From: an uncultured Bacteroidales bacterium
GTDB taxonomy: Bacteria > Bacteroidota > Bacteroidia > Bacteroidales > WCHB1-69
DNA: 61,724 nt
Assembly: GCA_947169105.1 (NCBI GenBank)
Contig: CAMVOL010000013.1
Coordinates: 1 to 61,724, forward strand
Reading direction: 5' to 3'
Of the stretch, positions 53,701 through 60,904 are shown one piece after another. Position 1 is the stretch's first letter, and each line of letters starts with the position of its first letter. The notes beneath the pieces are model-generated. The model searched no databases. It was not told the origin of the DNA and saw only the letters and a list, made by a program, of their open reading frames with translations. The position numbers and the translations under genes were made by a program.

Positions 53701-55854
53701 AAGTATCAAGGTATCGTAAATCGCATACGACGGGTTCACCGTCAGGTGGATGGTAGTCGTCTTTTCGCAGCCGTTGGGGGCGGAGCGGGTCACATAATAC
53801 GTGCCACTTTGCGTGCCGGCGTAAAATGTAGTATCGTATTTCGTGTTTGTGTAAGGGAATCCCGAACTGCATATCGTATCAAAATACTCCTTATCCCCGC
53901 TTTCCAGAATGTCCATGAACACATAGTAGATGTCGGTGCATCCGCCGGCCGTAATCGCCACACGATGCCGTCCGCGGTTTGTCCCCACGCCAAACGTATA
54001 GTCACCCAGATTGCCGTGCCAGACATACGGGAGGTCTTTCCGACAGACCGTCACCGTATCAGGGCGGTTTTCATCCTGTTCGTTACCACCCACCACCAGA
54101 TGCAGAAGCGTGCTCTCACATCCTGTGGAGAGATTTCCGCCAACAAGGTAGTAACCCGTGGCCGTTCCCGCCTCAAAAGTTGTATCTCCCCAATTATAAG
54201 GAAGTTCAGAAACACAAATCGTATCTTCTCTGACAACCGTATCGGATTTTGTCACATAGAGTGCCAGTCGCACAGTACTATCGCAACCATACATAGAAGA
54301 GCGTTGGAAAGTGAATACGCCACTTTCCGTCCCTTCCCAAAATATGGTATCGCGCCACACAACAGGCAGGTCGTGTTCACAAACCTGCAACAGCTCCAGC
54401 TGGTCATACGCCTTGTGAACCAGCAGATGGAGGGTGACAATACTATCGCAGGTGTGCTGCGACCGACGGGCAAACACATAATCGCCGGTGATTGTCCCTT
54501 CCTCGAAAAGGGTGTCGTTCCACTGGTACGGGAGGACATTCTCACAAATCGTATCGTAATATTCCTGATAATAGGACGGATTGACCTGCATCCACAATTC
54601 CACGATACTGTCACAGCCAAAAACCGTGGTGTCGTTGAAAATGACAGTGCCAGTTTGGGAACTCACCGGGAAAACTGTATCAAACCACTCATACGGAAGC
54701 TGGTCCTGACAAACGACCAATGTATCATAACGATACACACTCCTATGAAGGGTCAGTTGCAGGGTGTAGATGCTATCGCAGAAGATGGCGGAAGCGCGCC
54801 GCACGGTATCGTAATAAGTGCCTGATTCAGTATAGATAGAATCACGCCACTCGTAACGGTCACACGCCACCACAACGGACGTGTCACCCCTATCAGAACA
54901 GTAGGTATGGAAGGACACTTTCTCGGAATAGTCACTCATGTTGGCGGGATCGCACACGGCACGCACATAGACATCATAGTCTGTCTCGCCCTCAAGACCG
55001 ATCAGGTCGAGAGACGATGTATCGGTATTCACCACCGTGCCGGTGCCGGGCATAAATCCGCTTGGGCCGTATTCCACTTGCCATGCCGGCTCCCACGCAC
55101 CAGGAGTCCACGCGACGTGTGCCGTGGTCATCATCACCTCCGACACCTGCACCTGACTTACAGAAGCACAGGGCAAAAAGTCGATGGCAATGTCGTCAAT
55201 TATGGTCTGGGCATAAAAAGCGGCATTGTCTCCGCCCTGCTGACGGAAAGCAAGCCGTGCTCCCTGAGGAATATTTCTCCCATTCAATGAATAACGGAAA
55301 GAGGCTGCACTTTGTTCATCAAAAGGAGGAACAGGGACATCTTCCAACAATACAAAATTCTCAGCGACAAGCTCCCCACTAAAATAGCCCAATGAAAAAA
55401 CATAATTGGATGCGTGATGCTCCTGTTTTCGAACCTGAAAAGAGAGTTCAACGCCATTCAAATCACTGAATATAAGAGGCATAACAGCATAGTTCGTACT
55501 ACCAATCATAGCAGCGTTGGCAGAGAAAATCACCAAACTCTTAGTGGAAATCGCATAGTAGGAATTGTCGGTGATATGCGGACGATACTTGCTCTCACTA
55601 CCCGTGAAAATAACATCCCAACAATCCGGTATCACACCGGGGACAGTCAAGGCAGAAGCAGGGTAGGCATCGAATGTTTCACGGAAAGGGATGGTGTCGG
55701 GAGGACAGGGCGAGACCGTATCCATAACGGCTGCCTGCAAGGGCATCCCTATCGACGCTATCAGTACAAAAGCCAGCAACAACACCACTTTTTGAGCAGG
55801 AAAGCACGTCTTCGCAGCTGCCGACTTTTCAAAAAGGGACCTTTTTATGTTCAT
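50773..55854 (-). CDS. Giant T9SS-secreted protein with 22 cysteine-paired 55-residue repeats
   Basis: 1693 aa. A signal peptide with a long n-region ends near residue 42. A beta-sandwich/MAM-like domain covers about 45-228 (begins IPFRETFD, ends DDIAIDFLPC), then a fibronectin type III domain about 230-318. From about 328 to 1535 I count 22 tandem units, most 55 residues long, of the pattern CxxxLPYxWRDTxF, GTxSGxYxF and GCDSxVxLxLTVxP. There are two Cys per unit, usually with 31 residues between them. A PKD-like domain and a T9SS type A sorting domain (from about 1617: VYPNPTDGKV, LDGRMVKRV, KGTYLLQI) close it. It is probably a long fibre on the cell surface stabilised by one disulfide per unit. 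Its own -7 promoter is at 55953-55960. Confidence 0.88.
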   Translation of the reverse strand: MNIKRSLFEKSAAAKTCFPAQKVVLLLAFVLIASIGMPLQAAVMDTVSPCPPDTIPFRETFDAYPASALTVPGVIPDCWDVIFTGSESKYRPHITDNSYYAISTKSLVIFSANAAMIGSTNYAVMPLIFSDLNGVELSFQVRKQEHHASNYVFSLGYFSGELVAENFVLLEDVPVPPFDEQSAASFRYSLNGRNIPQGARLAFRQQGGDNAAFYAQTIIDDIAIDFLPCASVSQVQVSEVMMTTAHVAWTPGAWEPAWQVEYGPSGFMPGTGTVVNTDTSSLDLIGLEGETDYDVYVRAVCDPANMSDYSEKVSFHTYCSDRGDTSVVVACDRYEWRDSIYTESGTYYDTVRRASAIFCDSIYTLQLTLHRSVYRYDTLVVCQDQLPYEWFDTVFPVSSQTGTVIFNDTTVFGCDSIVELWMQVNPSYYQEYYDTICENVLPYQWNDTLFEEGTITGDYVFARRSQHTCDSIVTLHLLVHKAYDQLELLQVCEHDLPVVWRDTIFWEGTESGVFTFQRSSMYGCDSTVRLALYVTKSDTVVREDTICVSELPYNWGDTTFEAGTATGYYLVGGNLSTGCESTLLHLVVGGNEQDENRPDTVTVCRKDLPYVWHGNLGDYTFGVGTNRGRHRVAITAGGCTDIYYVFMDILESGDKEYFDTICSSGFPYTNTKYDTTFYAGTQSGTYYVTRSAPNGCEKTTTIHLTVNPSYAIYDTLILCRSQLPYQWRTGYWIQTGSTTGDRTVYSGQTRLGCDSAIYLHLVVNESYSEDKSLVVCENELPVEWRGHIIPRGTTSQTMVFDESSVTGCDSTVTLRLTVNPTYRQEESVTICSGDLPYTWRDTTFAEGTLGGHYLFEKQSKKGCDSTVVLHLTVNQDKEEEEVVDICRGELPYYWRDTIFDRNSNSGTFTFRYKTSKHCDSIVTLRLNIHEPYGDRQSIVVCENELPVVWRGHIIPRGTITSNIIFSEHTVFGCDSIVILSVVVYPAYHQNEELVICENELPYTWRDTVFDTDTRGGIFYFERQSVKGCDSTVMLKLTVNPSFYYAEELAVCEQDFPYVYRDTTFLEGTESGVYTLRRSSIFGCDSVFTLSLTVNSTIFRDDELELCESDLPYVYGDTVFETGTQSGTVVLHRRTYTGCDSTVTLALTIYRQGYQEKEYRICNSELPYVTADTTFPVGTLSGLYNIYYRTPHGCDSVVAINLTVHPVYDEMASEVICENDLPYTWRDTTFQTGTRSGIFRFERSTQVGCDSVVTLALIVNPSYEQEESETICENGFPFEWRDTVFLDGTESGDYTFFRQTMNGCDSVVTLHLTVHPIYNQNEQISICQSELPYQWRDTLFREGTPSGFYTFRRSSVEGCDSLVTLALTVYPSSTQSFNVRICSNDLPYRWSVTDSTFEVGTVSGTYFFHYTNILGCDSNIILNLTVNQSYEFNESLSLCQNELPYYYEPGDHTFSTSTTSGAYTFHHSTASGCDSVFILHLTIHPSYLQQEMLAVCENEFPYTWRDTTFMEGTVSGTYIFTRTSQFGCDSVVSLMLAVSSLPTASIMTVPNGDVTMLICSSNANTFLWSTGETSNMIIVPSDSIETYSVTVTNTSTGCTNTASVTIGTGINENEAVLHNIIVYPNPTDGKVTVNADGEMISEIRAYSLDGRMVKRVRVADTEAELNFDALAKGTYLLQIQLQQGDMVRKKLIVR

Positions 55855-55952
55855 AACTCTAACGTGTTTTTATTTCAACGATACTACAACTATTTTATTT
55901 TCAAATAAATGCACACAAAAACAACACAAACCCCATTATCTGAAAATGTTGG

Positions 55953-55960
55953 CAAAAGTA
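55953..55960 (-). promoter_or_regulatory. Bacteroidota -7 element upstream of the 1693-aa T9SS gene
   Basis: On the minus strand TACTTTTG fits TAnnTTTG and ends 98 bp before the start, giving a fairly long leader. The leader holds no gene. Confidence 0.6.
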
Positions 55961-56018
55961 CGAGATTTTCCTATTGATTTCTATTAAAAATTGATAAAAA
56001 ACTTTCCAATAAAAAATG

Positions 56019-56026
56019 TACCTTTG
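56019..56026 (+). promoter_or_regulatory. Bacteroidota -7 element upstream of pgi
   Basis: TACCTTTG fits TAnnTTTG and ends 34 bp before pgi. It is divergent from the giant T9SS gene promoter. Confidence 0.65.
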
Positions 56027-56060
56027 CAACTTCAAAAATAGAACTTAAAAATCCGAAACT

Positions 56061-57362
56061 ATGATTCAGACAAGATTCAATTACGATGGTGCCGCGCAAT
56101 TCCTGCCCAATGATCTTTTCTCCACCCGAAACGACCAAATACAGAATGCGTGGCGACAGCTCACCGAACAGACAGGCAAAGGCAACGACTTTTTGGGATG
56201 GCTCTCCCTTCCTGACACGATGGCTGCGGAAACGCCAAAGATTCAAGATGTTGCGAAACGGCTCGCCGGATGTTCCGAAGTGGTGCTCGTCATCGGTATC
56301 GGCGGTTCCTACCTCGGTGCCCGCGCCGTGATCGAGGCTCTCCAACCGCATTTCAAAATGCTGGAGAAGACAGGCAAAAGCCCCATCATCCTCTACGCAG
56401 GCAACAACATGAGCGAAGACTATCTTTTTGATTTAAAAAACATTCTGGATGAAAAAGAGTATTCCATCATCGTGATTTCCAAATCCGGCACGACGACGGA
56501 ACCCGCCATCGCCTTCCGCATCTTCAAGGAGCATTGCGAAAAGAAGTATGGCAAAGCTGAGGCCTGCAAGCGCATCGTCGCCATCACCGACAAGGCTCGG
56601 GGCGCACTGAAACAACTGGCAACTCAGGAAGGCTACGACACCTTCGTCATTGAGGACAACGTGGGCGGACGCTACTCCGTCCTCTCCCCTGTCGGGCTGC
56701 TCCCGATTGCCGCCGCCGGCTACGACATCACCCGCATCCTTGAGGGCGCCCGCCAGATGAAGGAGCTGCTTTACGGACATCCCAAACCAAAGGAGAATTT
56801 GGCCATGCAATACGCACTTATCCGCAACTATCTGTATAACAGCGGGAAAAAGATGGAACTGATGGTAGCCTACGAACCACGCCTCTACTACTTCATCGAA
56901 TGGTACAAGCAACTTTTCGGTGAAAGCGAAGGCAAAGAGAACAAGGGCATCTTTCCCGCCGGTTGCATCTTTTCCACAGATCTCCACTCGCTGGGGCAAT
57001 ATGTACAAGAGGGCGAACGGATGCTTTTTGAGACTGTCATTTCCGTGGAGGGCTCCCACCACACTCTTCCGATTCCGTTCGACGAACAGAACATCGACAA
57101 GCTCAACTATTTGCAAAGCAAGAAAATACAGCAAATTAACCTCACTGCCGAAACGGGCACCCGTATGGCCCACATCGACGGCGGAGTTCCGAACCTGCGT
57201 ATCACCGTTCCCACGATTTCGGAAGAAATCCTCGGCGAACTGATCTACTTCTTTGAGTTCAGCTGCGCCTTGGGCGGCTACCTCCTCGACATCAACCCCT
57301 TCGACCAGCCCGGCGTGGAAGCATACAAAAAGAACATGTTCCGACTTCTTGGCAAGGAGTAA
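56061..57362 (+). CDS. pgi: Glucose-6-phosphate isomerase
   Basis: Interconverts glucose-6-phosphate and fructose-6-phosphate. 433 aa, the short bacterial form. Recognisable blocks are VLVIGIGGSYLGARAVIEAL, VISKSGTTTEPAIAFRIF (phosphate-binding SGTT), DNVGGRYSVLSPVGLLP (catalytic-site region) and GIFPAGCIFSTDLHSLGQ. A Lys-rich C-terminal helix ends PFDQPGVEAYKKNMFRLL. It is a single-gene unit with its own promoter. Confidence 0.96.
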   Translation: MIQTRFNYDGAAQFLPNDLFSTRNDQIQNAWRQLTEQTGKGNDFLGWLSLPDTMAAETPKIQDVAKRLAGCSEVVLVIGIGGSYLGARAVIEALQPHFKMLEKTGKSPIILYAGNNMSEDYLFDLKNILDEKEYSIIVISKSGTTTEPAIAFRIFKEHCEKKYGKAEACKRIVAITDKARGALKQLATQEGYDTFVIEDNVGGRYSVLSPVGLLPIAAAGYDITRILEGARQMKELLYGHPKPKENLAMQYALIRNYLYNSGKKMELMVAYEPRLYYFIEWYKQLFGESEGKENKGIFPAGCIFSTDLHSLGQYVQEGERMLFETVISVEGSHHTLPIPFDEQNIDKLNYLQSKKIQQINLTAETGTRMAHIDGGVPNLRITVPTISEEILGELIYFFEFSCALGGYLLDINPFDQPGVEAYKKNMFRLLGKE

Positions 57363-57376
57363 CGTACAATACCATA

Positions 57377-57413
57377 CAAAAAGAAAACTGCCGCCTTGTG
57401 AGCGACAGTTTTC
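57377..57413 (-). terminator. Terminator of rpmB, between convergent genes
   Basis: GAAAACTG.CGC (57383-57394) pairs with GCG.CAGTTTTC (57402-57413), with one mismatch and a 7-nt loop. The T-run lies on the minus strand (57377-57381). It could also slow pgi transcription. Confidence 0.65.
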
Positions 57414-57440
57414 CCTTTCATAAAATCCCAAACAAAAATT

Positions 57441-57674
57441 TTATAAAACCCCTTTTTTATCTGCTTTTAAAATAGTGTTCCAAACACCGTTCTTGCTCAT
57501 TTCACGCATTCCCTTTGCAGAAACTTTCAACACCACCCATTCTCCGATCTCGGGAACGAAGAACTTTTTGGTGTGCAAATTGGGTTTGAACACTCTTTTC
57601 GTCTTGATATTGGAATGGGAAACATTGTTTCCAACCATTGCTTTTTTACCTGTGATTTGACAAACTCTTGACAT
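57441..57674 (-). CDS. rpmB: 50S ribosomal protein L28
   Basis: 77 aa, the normal L28 length. It begins [21 protein letters not shown], with the typical [13 protein letters not shown] block and the C-terminal [10 protein letters not shown]. In many Bacteroidota rpmB is followed by rpmG (L33) and a DUF4295 gene. Here it is alone, between a promoter-like element (57712-57719) and a terminator. Confidence 0.95.
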   Translation of the reverse strand: MSRVCQITGKKAMVGNNVSHSNIKTKRVFKPNLHTKKFFVPEIGEWVVLKVSAKGMREMSKNGVWNTILKADKKGVL

Positions 57675-57711
57675 CTCTCTCTTGTTTTAAATTTCTCCTT
57701 GAATGAGGGCG

Positions 57712-57719
57712 CAAAAATA
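57712..57719 (-). promoter_or_regulatory. Bacteroidota -7 element upstream of rpmB
   Basis: On the minus strand TATTTTTG fits TAnnTTTG and ends 37 bp before rpmB. Confidence 0.65.
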
Positions 57720-57741
57720 CAACTATTTTTTATTCCTGCAA

Positions 57742-58440
57742 CTACTTTTTATTTTTTTCGACAAATAATTTATTAAACGATTCTATATCAGAATGATAGG
57801 TGAGTTTTTTATTAAAAATATCGCCTTCCACATATTGGATTCTCGCATTGGGAAAATAGTTCAAAACTAATCCACAATCATCTGTTACACAAATATTTAA
57901 ATCACAGAAAGCAGCTTCAAACGCCTTGCGCAGCAACGGTAGCCGGAATACCTGTGGGGTCTGCACAAATCGAAATTTTTTCCGTTCTGGGACGCACTTT
58001 ATGCAATTTCCTTCCACCTCCACAAGGGTGTCGCTGAGGGGGATTACCGGGACTGCGGCCTCCGCTGTACGCAAGGCCTCCGCCAGCCTTCCAATCAACT
58101 CCGTTGTGACGAAGGGACGAGCCGCATCGTGGATGAACAAATTGCCGTCCAGTCCCGCACACGCCTTCACCGCCTCGTATGACGAAAGGTATCGTTCCGC
58201 ACCGCCCGCAATTGTCCGAACCCACTTCCTATAACCGCCCTCACACCTCATCGTCTCCAACTTCCCGATATAGTCAGGATGCGACACCACAATAATCTGG
58301 TCGATGTCATGGCTTTCCTCGAAAACATCAATAGTGCGTAGGATCATCGGCTTGCCGCCCAAATCCACGAACTGCTTCGGCATTCCCGCCTCCGCACGTG
58401 TACCCGTACCTCCCGATAATATGGCTGCAATGTTCAGCAT
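57742..58440 (-). CDS. IspD/TarI-family cytidylyltransferase
   Basis: 232 aa. It transfers CMP to a sugar-alcohol or methylerythritol phosphate. The nucleotide-binding loop is ILSGGTGTRAEAGMPKQF (with the conserved Arg and Lys), then FIHDAARPFV and QTPQVFRLPLL. IspD (isoprenoid synthesis) and TarI (ribitol-5-phosphate) share these blocks, so the product is not settled. ILSGG in place of the usual (A/P)AAG, and a glycosyltransferase upstream, slightly favour TarI-like or another envelope role. The last 80 residues are much more AT-rich than the rest. The start codon follows a 9-bp repeat array. Confidence 0.75.
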   Translation of the reverse strand: MLNIAAILSGGTGTRAEAGMPKQFVDLGGKPMILRTIDVFEESHDIDQIIVVSHPDYIGKLETMRCEGGYRKWVRTIAGGAERYLSSYEAVKACAGLDGNLFIHDAARPFVTTELIGRLAEALRTAEAAVPVIPLSDTLVEVEGNCIKCVPERKKFRFVQTPQVFRLPLLRKAFEAAFCDLNICVTDDCGLVLNYFPNARIQYVEGDIFNKKLTYHSDIESFNKLFVEKNKK

Positions 58441-58446
58441 GGTTGC

Positions 58447-58513
58447 AAGTTCATAAAGTTCATCAAGTTTATAAAGTTTATAAAGTTTATAAAGTTACAA
58501 GTTCATCAAGTTG
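58447..58513. repeat. 9-bp tandem array, unit AAGTTTATA
   Basis: Seven units of AAGTTNATN (one shortened to 7 bp) begin 6 bp upstream of the IspD/TarI-like start. They are the inverted counterpart of the array before dtd. Together with the next two arrays they account for most of the gap 58441-58663. Confidence 0.88.
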
Positions 58514-58517
58514 AAAG

Positions 58518-58580
58518 TGATAGGTAATAGGTGATAGGTGATAGGTAATAGGTAATAGGTGATAGGTGATAAGTGATAAG
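58518..58580. repeat. Heptad array, nine units of TGATAGG
   Basis: Nine units in exact phase: TGATAGG, TAATAGG and, at one end, TGATAAG. Confidence 0.92.
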
Positions 58581-58613
58581 TGATGAAGAGAGGTTGTGGG
58601 CTGGGAACTTTTT

Positions 58614-58668
58614 ACTTTATACTTTTATACTTTTATACCTTTATACTTTTATACTTTATACTTTTAAG
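58614..58668. repeat. 7/8-bp tandem array, unit ACTTTTAT
   Basis: Units of 8 bp (ACTTTTAT, ACCTTTAT) mixed with 7-bp ACTTTAT run into the 3' end of the glycosyltransferase gene. Its TAA stop (58664-58666) lies in the last unit. Confidence 0.85.
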
Positions 58669-59830
58669 ATGTGATGATTTCTTCCAGTCTATGGTTGATG
58701 GTTTCCCAATTGTAATTGCGTTTGACGAATTGGTAGCCGTTTTCTGCAATTTCTTGGTATAAATCCTCATTTTCAAGCAGTTGCAATACCGTCTCCACAT
58801 ATCCGGTGGTGGTGTTACATACCAGAATTTCCTTGCCGCTTTCCACTCCCTTCAGCGGGCGGCCTGCGAGGGGGGATGTGATGCACGGCAGTCTCATCGC
58901 CATGGCCTCCAGCAGTTTGTTCTGCAGGCCGGTGCCTAGGTGCATCGGTGCGATGAAGATGCGTGACTTGGCGTACCATTCCGACATGTCGTCCACCCAG
59001 CCGGTCACGGTGACATTACGGCTGCGTAAGGCCAGCACCCGTGGCGACGGATTTGCGCCGCAAATGGCCACTGTCAGGCCGGGACGCTCCTCCAAAAGCA
59101 GTGGCAGCACTTCTCGGCAAAGGTACTCCGCCGCCTCAATATTCGGCGCGTAACCCATATTGCCGGCAAAAATGAGGTCGTACTCCTTCTTCGGGCACGA
59201 CTGACAGGCGTACTTGTCGAAGTCCACCCCATTGGCAATCACGTGGATATGTTCGTTCTCGGAGTGCGGGATCAGTTCGCGGTCCACCTCCGTAATGATG
59301 ACTTTCTCATCGAAAAAGTCGAAAACGCGCCGCTCGTACCGTACCAGCCGCCGGTACTCCCAACGGAAGAAGGGCTTTTCGTACCATTTGCCCCTTTCGT
59401 AACGGCGCTGCATCCCTTTCGACAAAACATCTTGATAATCAATTATTTTCTTAACAGGGAAATGTTTCACATATTCAGCAGTACGAATCAACTGGCAATA
59501 GATGCGGTCGGGCTGCACCCGATCCACCAATTCCTGAATGACCTTTTGCGCTTCTTTCTTATAAAAATAACCGCATTGTATTGGCAACCCTTTAAAAAAG
59601 GCGCAGAAAATGTTCCAACATTTACTTAAAAACGAAAGCTTTACAACATGAATCTCCTTACAGAAAGGTCGCACTTGCGCCAATTCCTCCTCCGTAGGGA
59701 GTGCCTCGGCGAGAGTAACAAGGTACAATTCGTGCGTCCGTGACAACGTCCGCAACTGGTGGTACGCCCGCAACTTGTCGCCTTTTTCAAGCGGGTACGG
59801 GAAGCGGGGTAAAACGACGATTATCTTCAT
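58664..59830 (-). CDS. GT-B glycosyltransferase, family 4-like
   Basis: 388 aa, cytoplasmic or membrane-associated. It begins MKIIVVLPRFPYPLEKGDKLR, an acceptor-binding loop I associate with the group annotated in exopolysaccharide loci. The second Rossmann domain carries LIFAGNMGYAPNIEA, VTVTGWVDDMSEWYAKS and IAPMHLGTGLQNKLLEAMA, with the usual Glu (E in KLLEAMA). It probably adds a sugar in capsule or O-antigen synthesis. Repeat arrays flank it on both sides; its stop lies in one. Confidence 0.87.
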   Translation of the reverse strand: MKIIVVLPRFPYPLEKGDKLRAYHQLRTLSRTHELYLVTLAEALPTEEELAQVRPFCKEIHVVKLSFLSKCWNIFCAFFKGLPIQCGYFYKKEAQKVIQELVDRVQPDRIYCQLIRTAEYVKHFPVKKIIDYQDVLSKGMQRRYERGKWYEKPFFRWEYRRLVRYERRVFDFFDEKVIITEVDRELIPHSENEHIHVIANGVDFDKYACQSCPKKEYDLIFAGNMGYAPNIEAAEYLCREVLPLLLEERPGLTVAICGANPSPRVLALRSRNVTVTGWVDDMSEWYAKSRIFIAPMHLGTGLQNKLLEAMAMRLPCITSPLAGRPLKGVESGKEILVCNTTTGYVETVLQLLENEDLYQEIAENGYQFVKRNYNWETINHRLEEIITS

Positions 59831-59835
59831 TTAGG

Positions 59836-59898
59836 GTATAGGGTTCAGGGGACAGGTTTTAGGTTTTAGGTTTCAGGTGATAGGTGATAGGTGATAGG
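59836..59898. repeat. Heptad array, nine units ending in AGG
   Basis: Nine 7-bp units in exact phase: GTATAGG, GTTCAGG, GGACAGG, TTTTAGG twice, TTTCAGG and TGATAGG three times. Only the last three bases (AGG) are constant. Confidence 0.92.
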
Positions 59899-59915
59899 TA
59901 TGAAATAATAATTTT

Positions 59916-59943
59916 CCGTTTTCAATTTTCATTTTTCAATTTC
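59916..59943. repeat. Heptad array, unit CAATTTT
   Basis: CCGTTTT, CAATTTT, CATTTTT and CAATTTC cover the end of the metallophosphatase gene, whose last residues (KNEN) and stop they encode. Confidence 0.85.
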
Positions 59944-60755
59944 AAAGAGAGTTTCCCGACGGTGCGGCCCTGGTTGATGTTGGAGACCACACGCACACGT
60001 CCGATCAGCGTGTCTGTTTCCTGATGGGTGTGGCCGCCGATGATGAGGTCGATATCCTGCACCTGGCGTGCGAGAAGGGTGTCGCACATCGGGCGGTCGG
60101 GCGCCACGTCGTCGGGTCCGAAGCCGAGGTGTGAGAGACAGACGATCATGTCGCACTTTTCGGCTTGCAGTTTCTTCACTGCCTCACGAGCAGCTTCCAC
60201 CGCGTCGATGTAGTGGATGGTGTCCATAATATGTTCACCGGCCAAAAGCCCGTCCAACTGGATGACCAAGCCAAAAACGCCCACTTTCAGTCCGTTTCGT
60301 TGGATGATGGTGTAGGGCTTCACCAGATTGGCCAAGTCTGGATTGTCGATAGTGTAGTTGCAGCATACAATCGGGAACTTTGCCGTCTTCAGGCGCTCGG
60401 CGAGGTGCTGCGTGCCTTCGTCGAACTCGTGGTTGCCGAGCGTGGCCGCGTCGTAGCCCATCCGGTTCATAAAGTCGATTTCGGGATAGCCTTCAAACAG
60501 GTTGTAGTAGGGAGTACCCTGCGAAAAGTCGCCGGCATCAAACAGGAAGACGGTCTCGTTTTCCGCCCGCTCCTTTTGGATGAACTCCATTCTGCGTAGC
60601 ACGCCCCCACGCACCGAACCGTCCTTCTCCTTGTACGGCTCCAGCTGGCTGTGCGTGTCGTTGGTGTGCAAAATCACCACCTCCTGCGGCTTGTGACAAG
60701 CAGCGAGGAAGAGGGCAATTACGGCGATTTTCAGCAAAGTTCCAAGGTTCTTCAT
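59922..60755 (-). CDS. Metallophosphatase lipoprotein (5'-nucleotidase N-terminal domain type)
   Basis: 277 aa. A lipoprotein signal ends in LAAC (Cys at residue 20), so it is lipid-anchored outside the cytoplasm. The calcineurin-like metallophosphatase motifs are VVILHTNDTHSQLEPY, FDAGDFSQGT, LGNHEFDEG, VCLSHLGFG and IGGHTHQ, which is a full two-metal site. Only the N-terminal catalytic domain of UshA-type 5'-nucleotidases is present. In Bacteroidota a second protein with the C-terminal substrate domain is often adjacent; none is seen here. The C-terminus lies in a heptad array. Confidence 0.9.
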   Translation of the reverse strand: MKNLGTLLKIAVIALFLAACHKPQEVVILHTNDTHSQLEPYKEKDGSVRGGVLRRMEFIQKERAENETVFLFDAGDFSQGTPYYNLFEGYPEIDFMNRMGYDAATLGNHEFDEGTQHLAERLKTAKFPIVCCNYTIDNPDLANLVKPYTIIQRNGLKVGVFGLVIQLDGLLAGEHIMDTIHYIDAVEAAREAVKKLQAEKCDMIVCLSHLGFGPDDVAPDRPMCDTLLARQVQDIDLIIGGHTHQETDTLIGRVRVVSNINQGRTVGKLSLKLKNEN

Positions 60756-60759
60756 TAGG

Positions 60760-60829
60760 TTACAGGTTACAGGGGACAGGTGATAGGGTTCAGGGTTCAG
60801 GGGACAGGGGACAGGTAACAGGTGATAGG
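60760..60829. repeat. Heptad array, ten units ending in AGG
   Basis: Ten units in exact 7-bp phase: TTACAGG twice, GGACAGG, TGATAGG, GTTCAGG twice, GGACAGG twice, TAACAGG, TGATAGG. It lies just upstream of the metallophosphatase start. Confidence 0.93.
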
Positions 60830-60851
60830 TAGGATGTCTTCCAATTATCTC

Positions 60852-60897
60852 ATCTACTACCCCGCCCTACGGGCACCCCTTCTACATAGAAGGGGAT
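60852..60897. repeat. 46-bp double-hairpin intergenic element, copy 2 (inverted)
   Basis: Inverse copy of the element at 2647-2692, with CCCCTTCTA/TAGAAGGGG arms and the GCCC/GGGC hairpin. It sits between two tandem arrays. Confidence 0.85.
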
Positions 60898-60904
60898 TTA
60901 TTAT

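Noticed and set aside
51240-54900. 165-bp periodicity taken as non-coding tandem repeat or CRISPR
   Set aside because: The period equals 55 codons in one open frame with conserved Cys, Trp and CDS motifs and strong divergence at DNA level, so it is a coding repeat.
58443-58668. CRISPR array
   Set aside because: The repeats are 7-9 bp and directly adjacent without unique spacers; no cas genes in the window.
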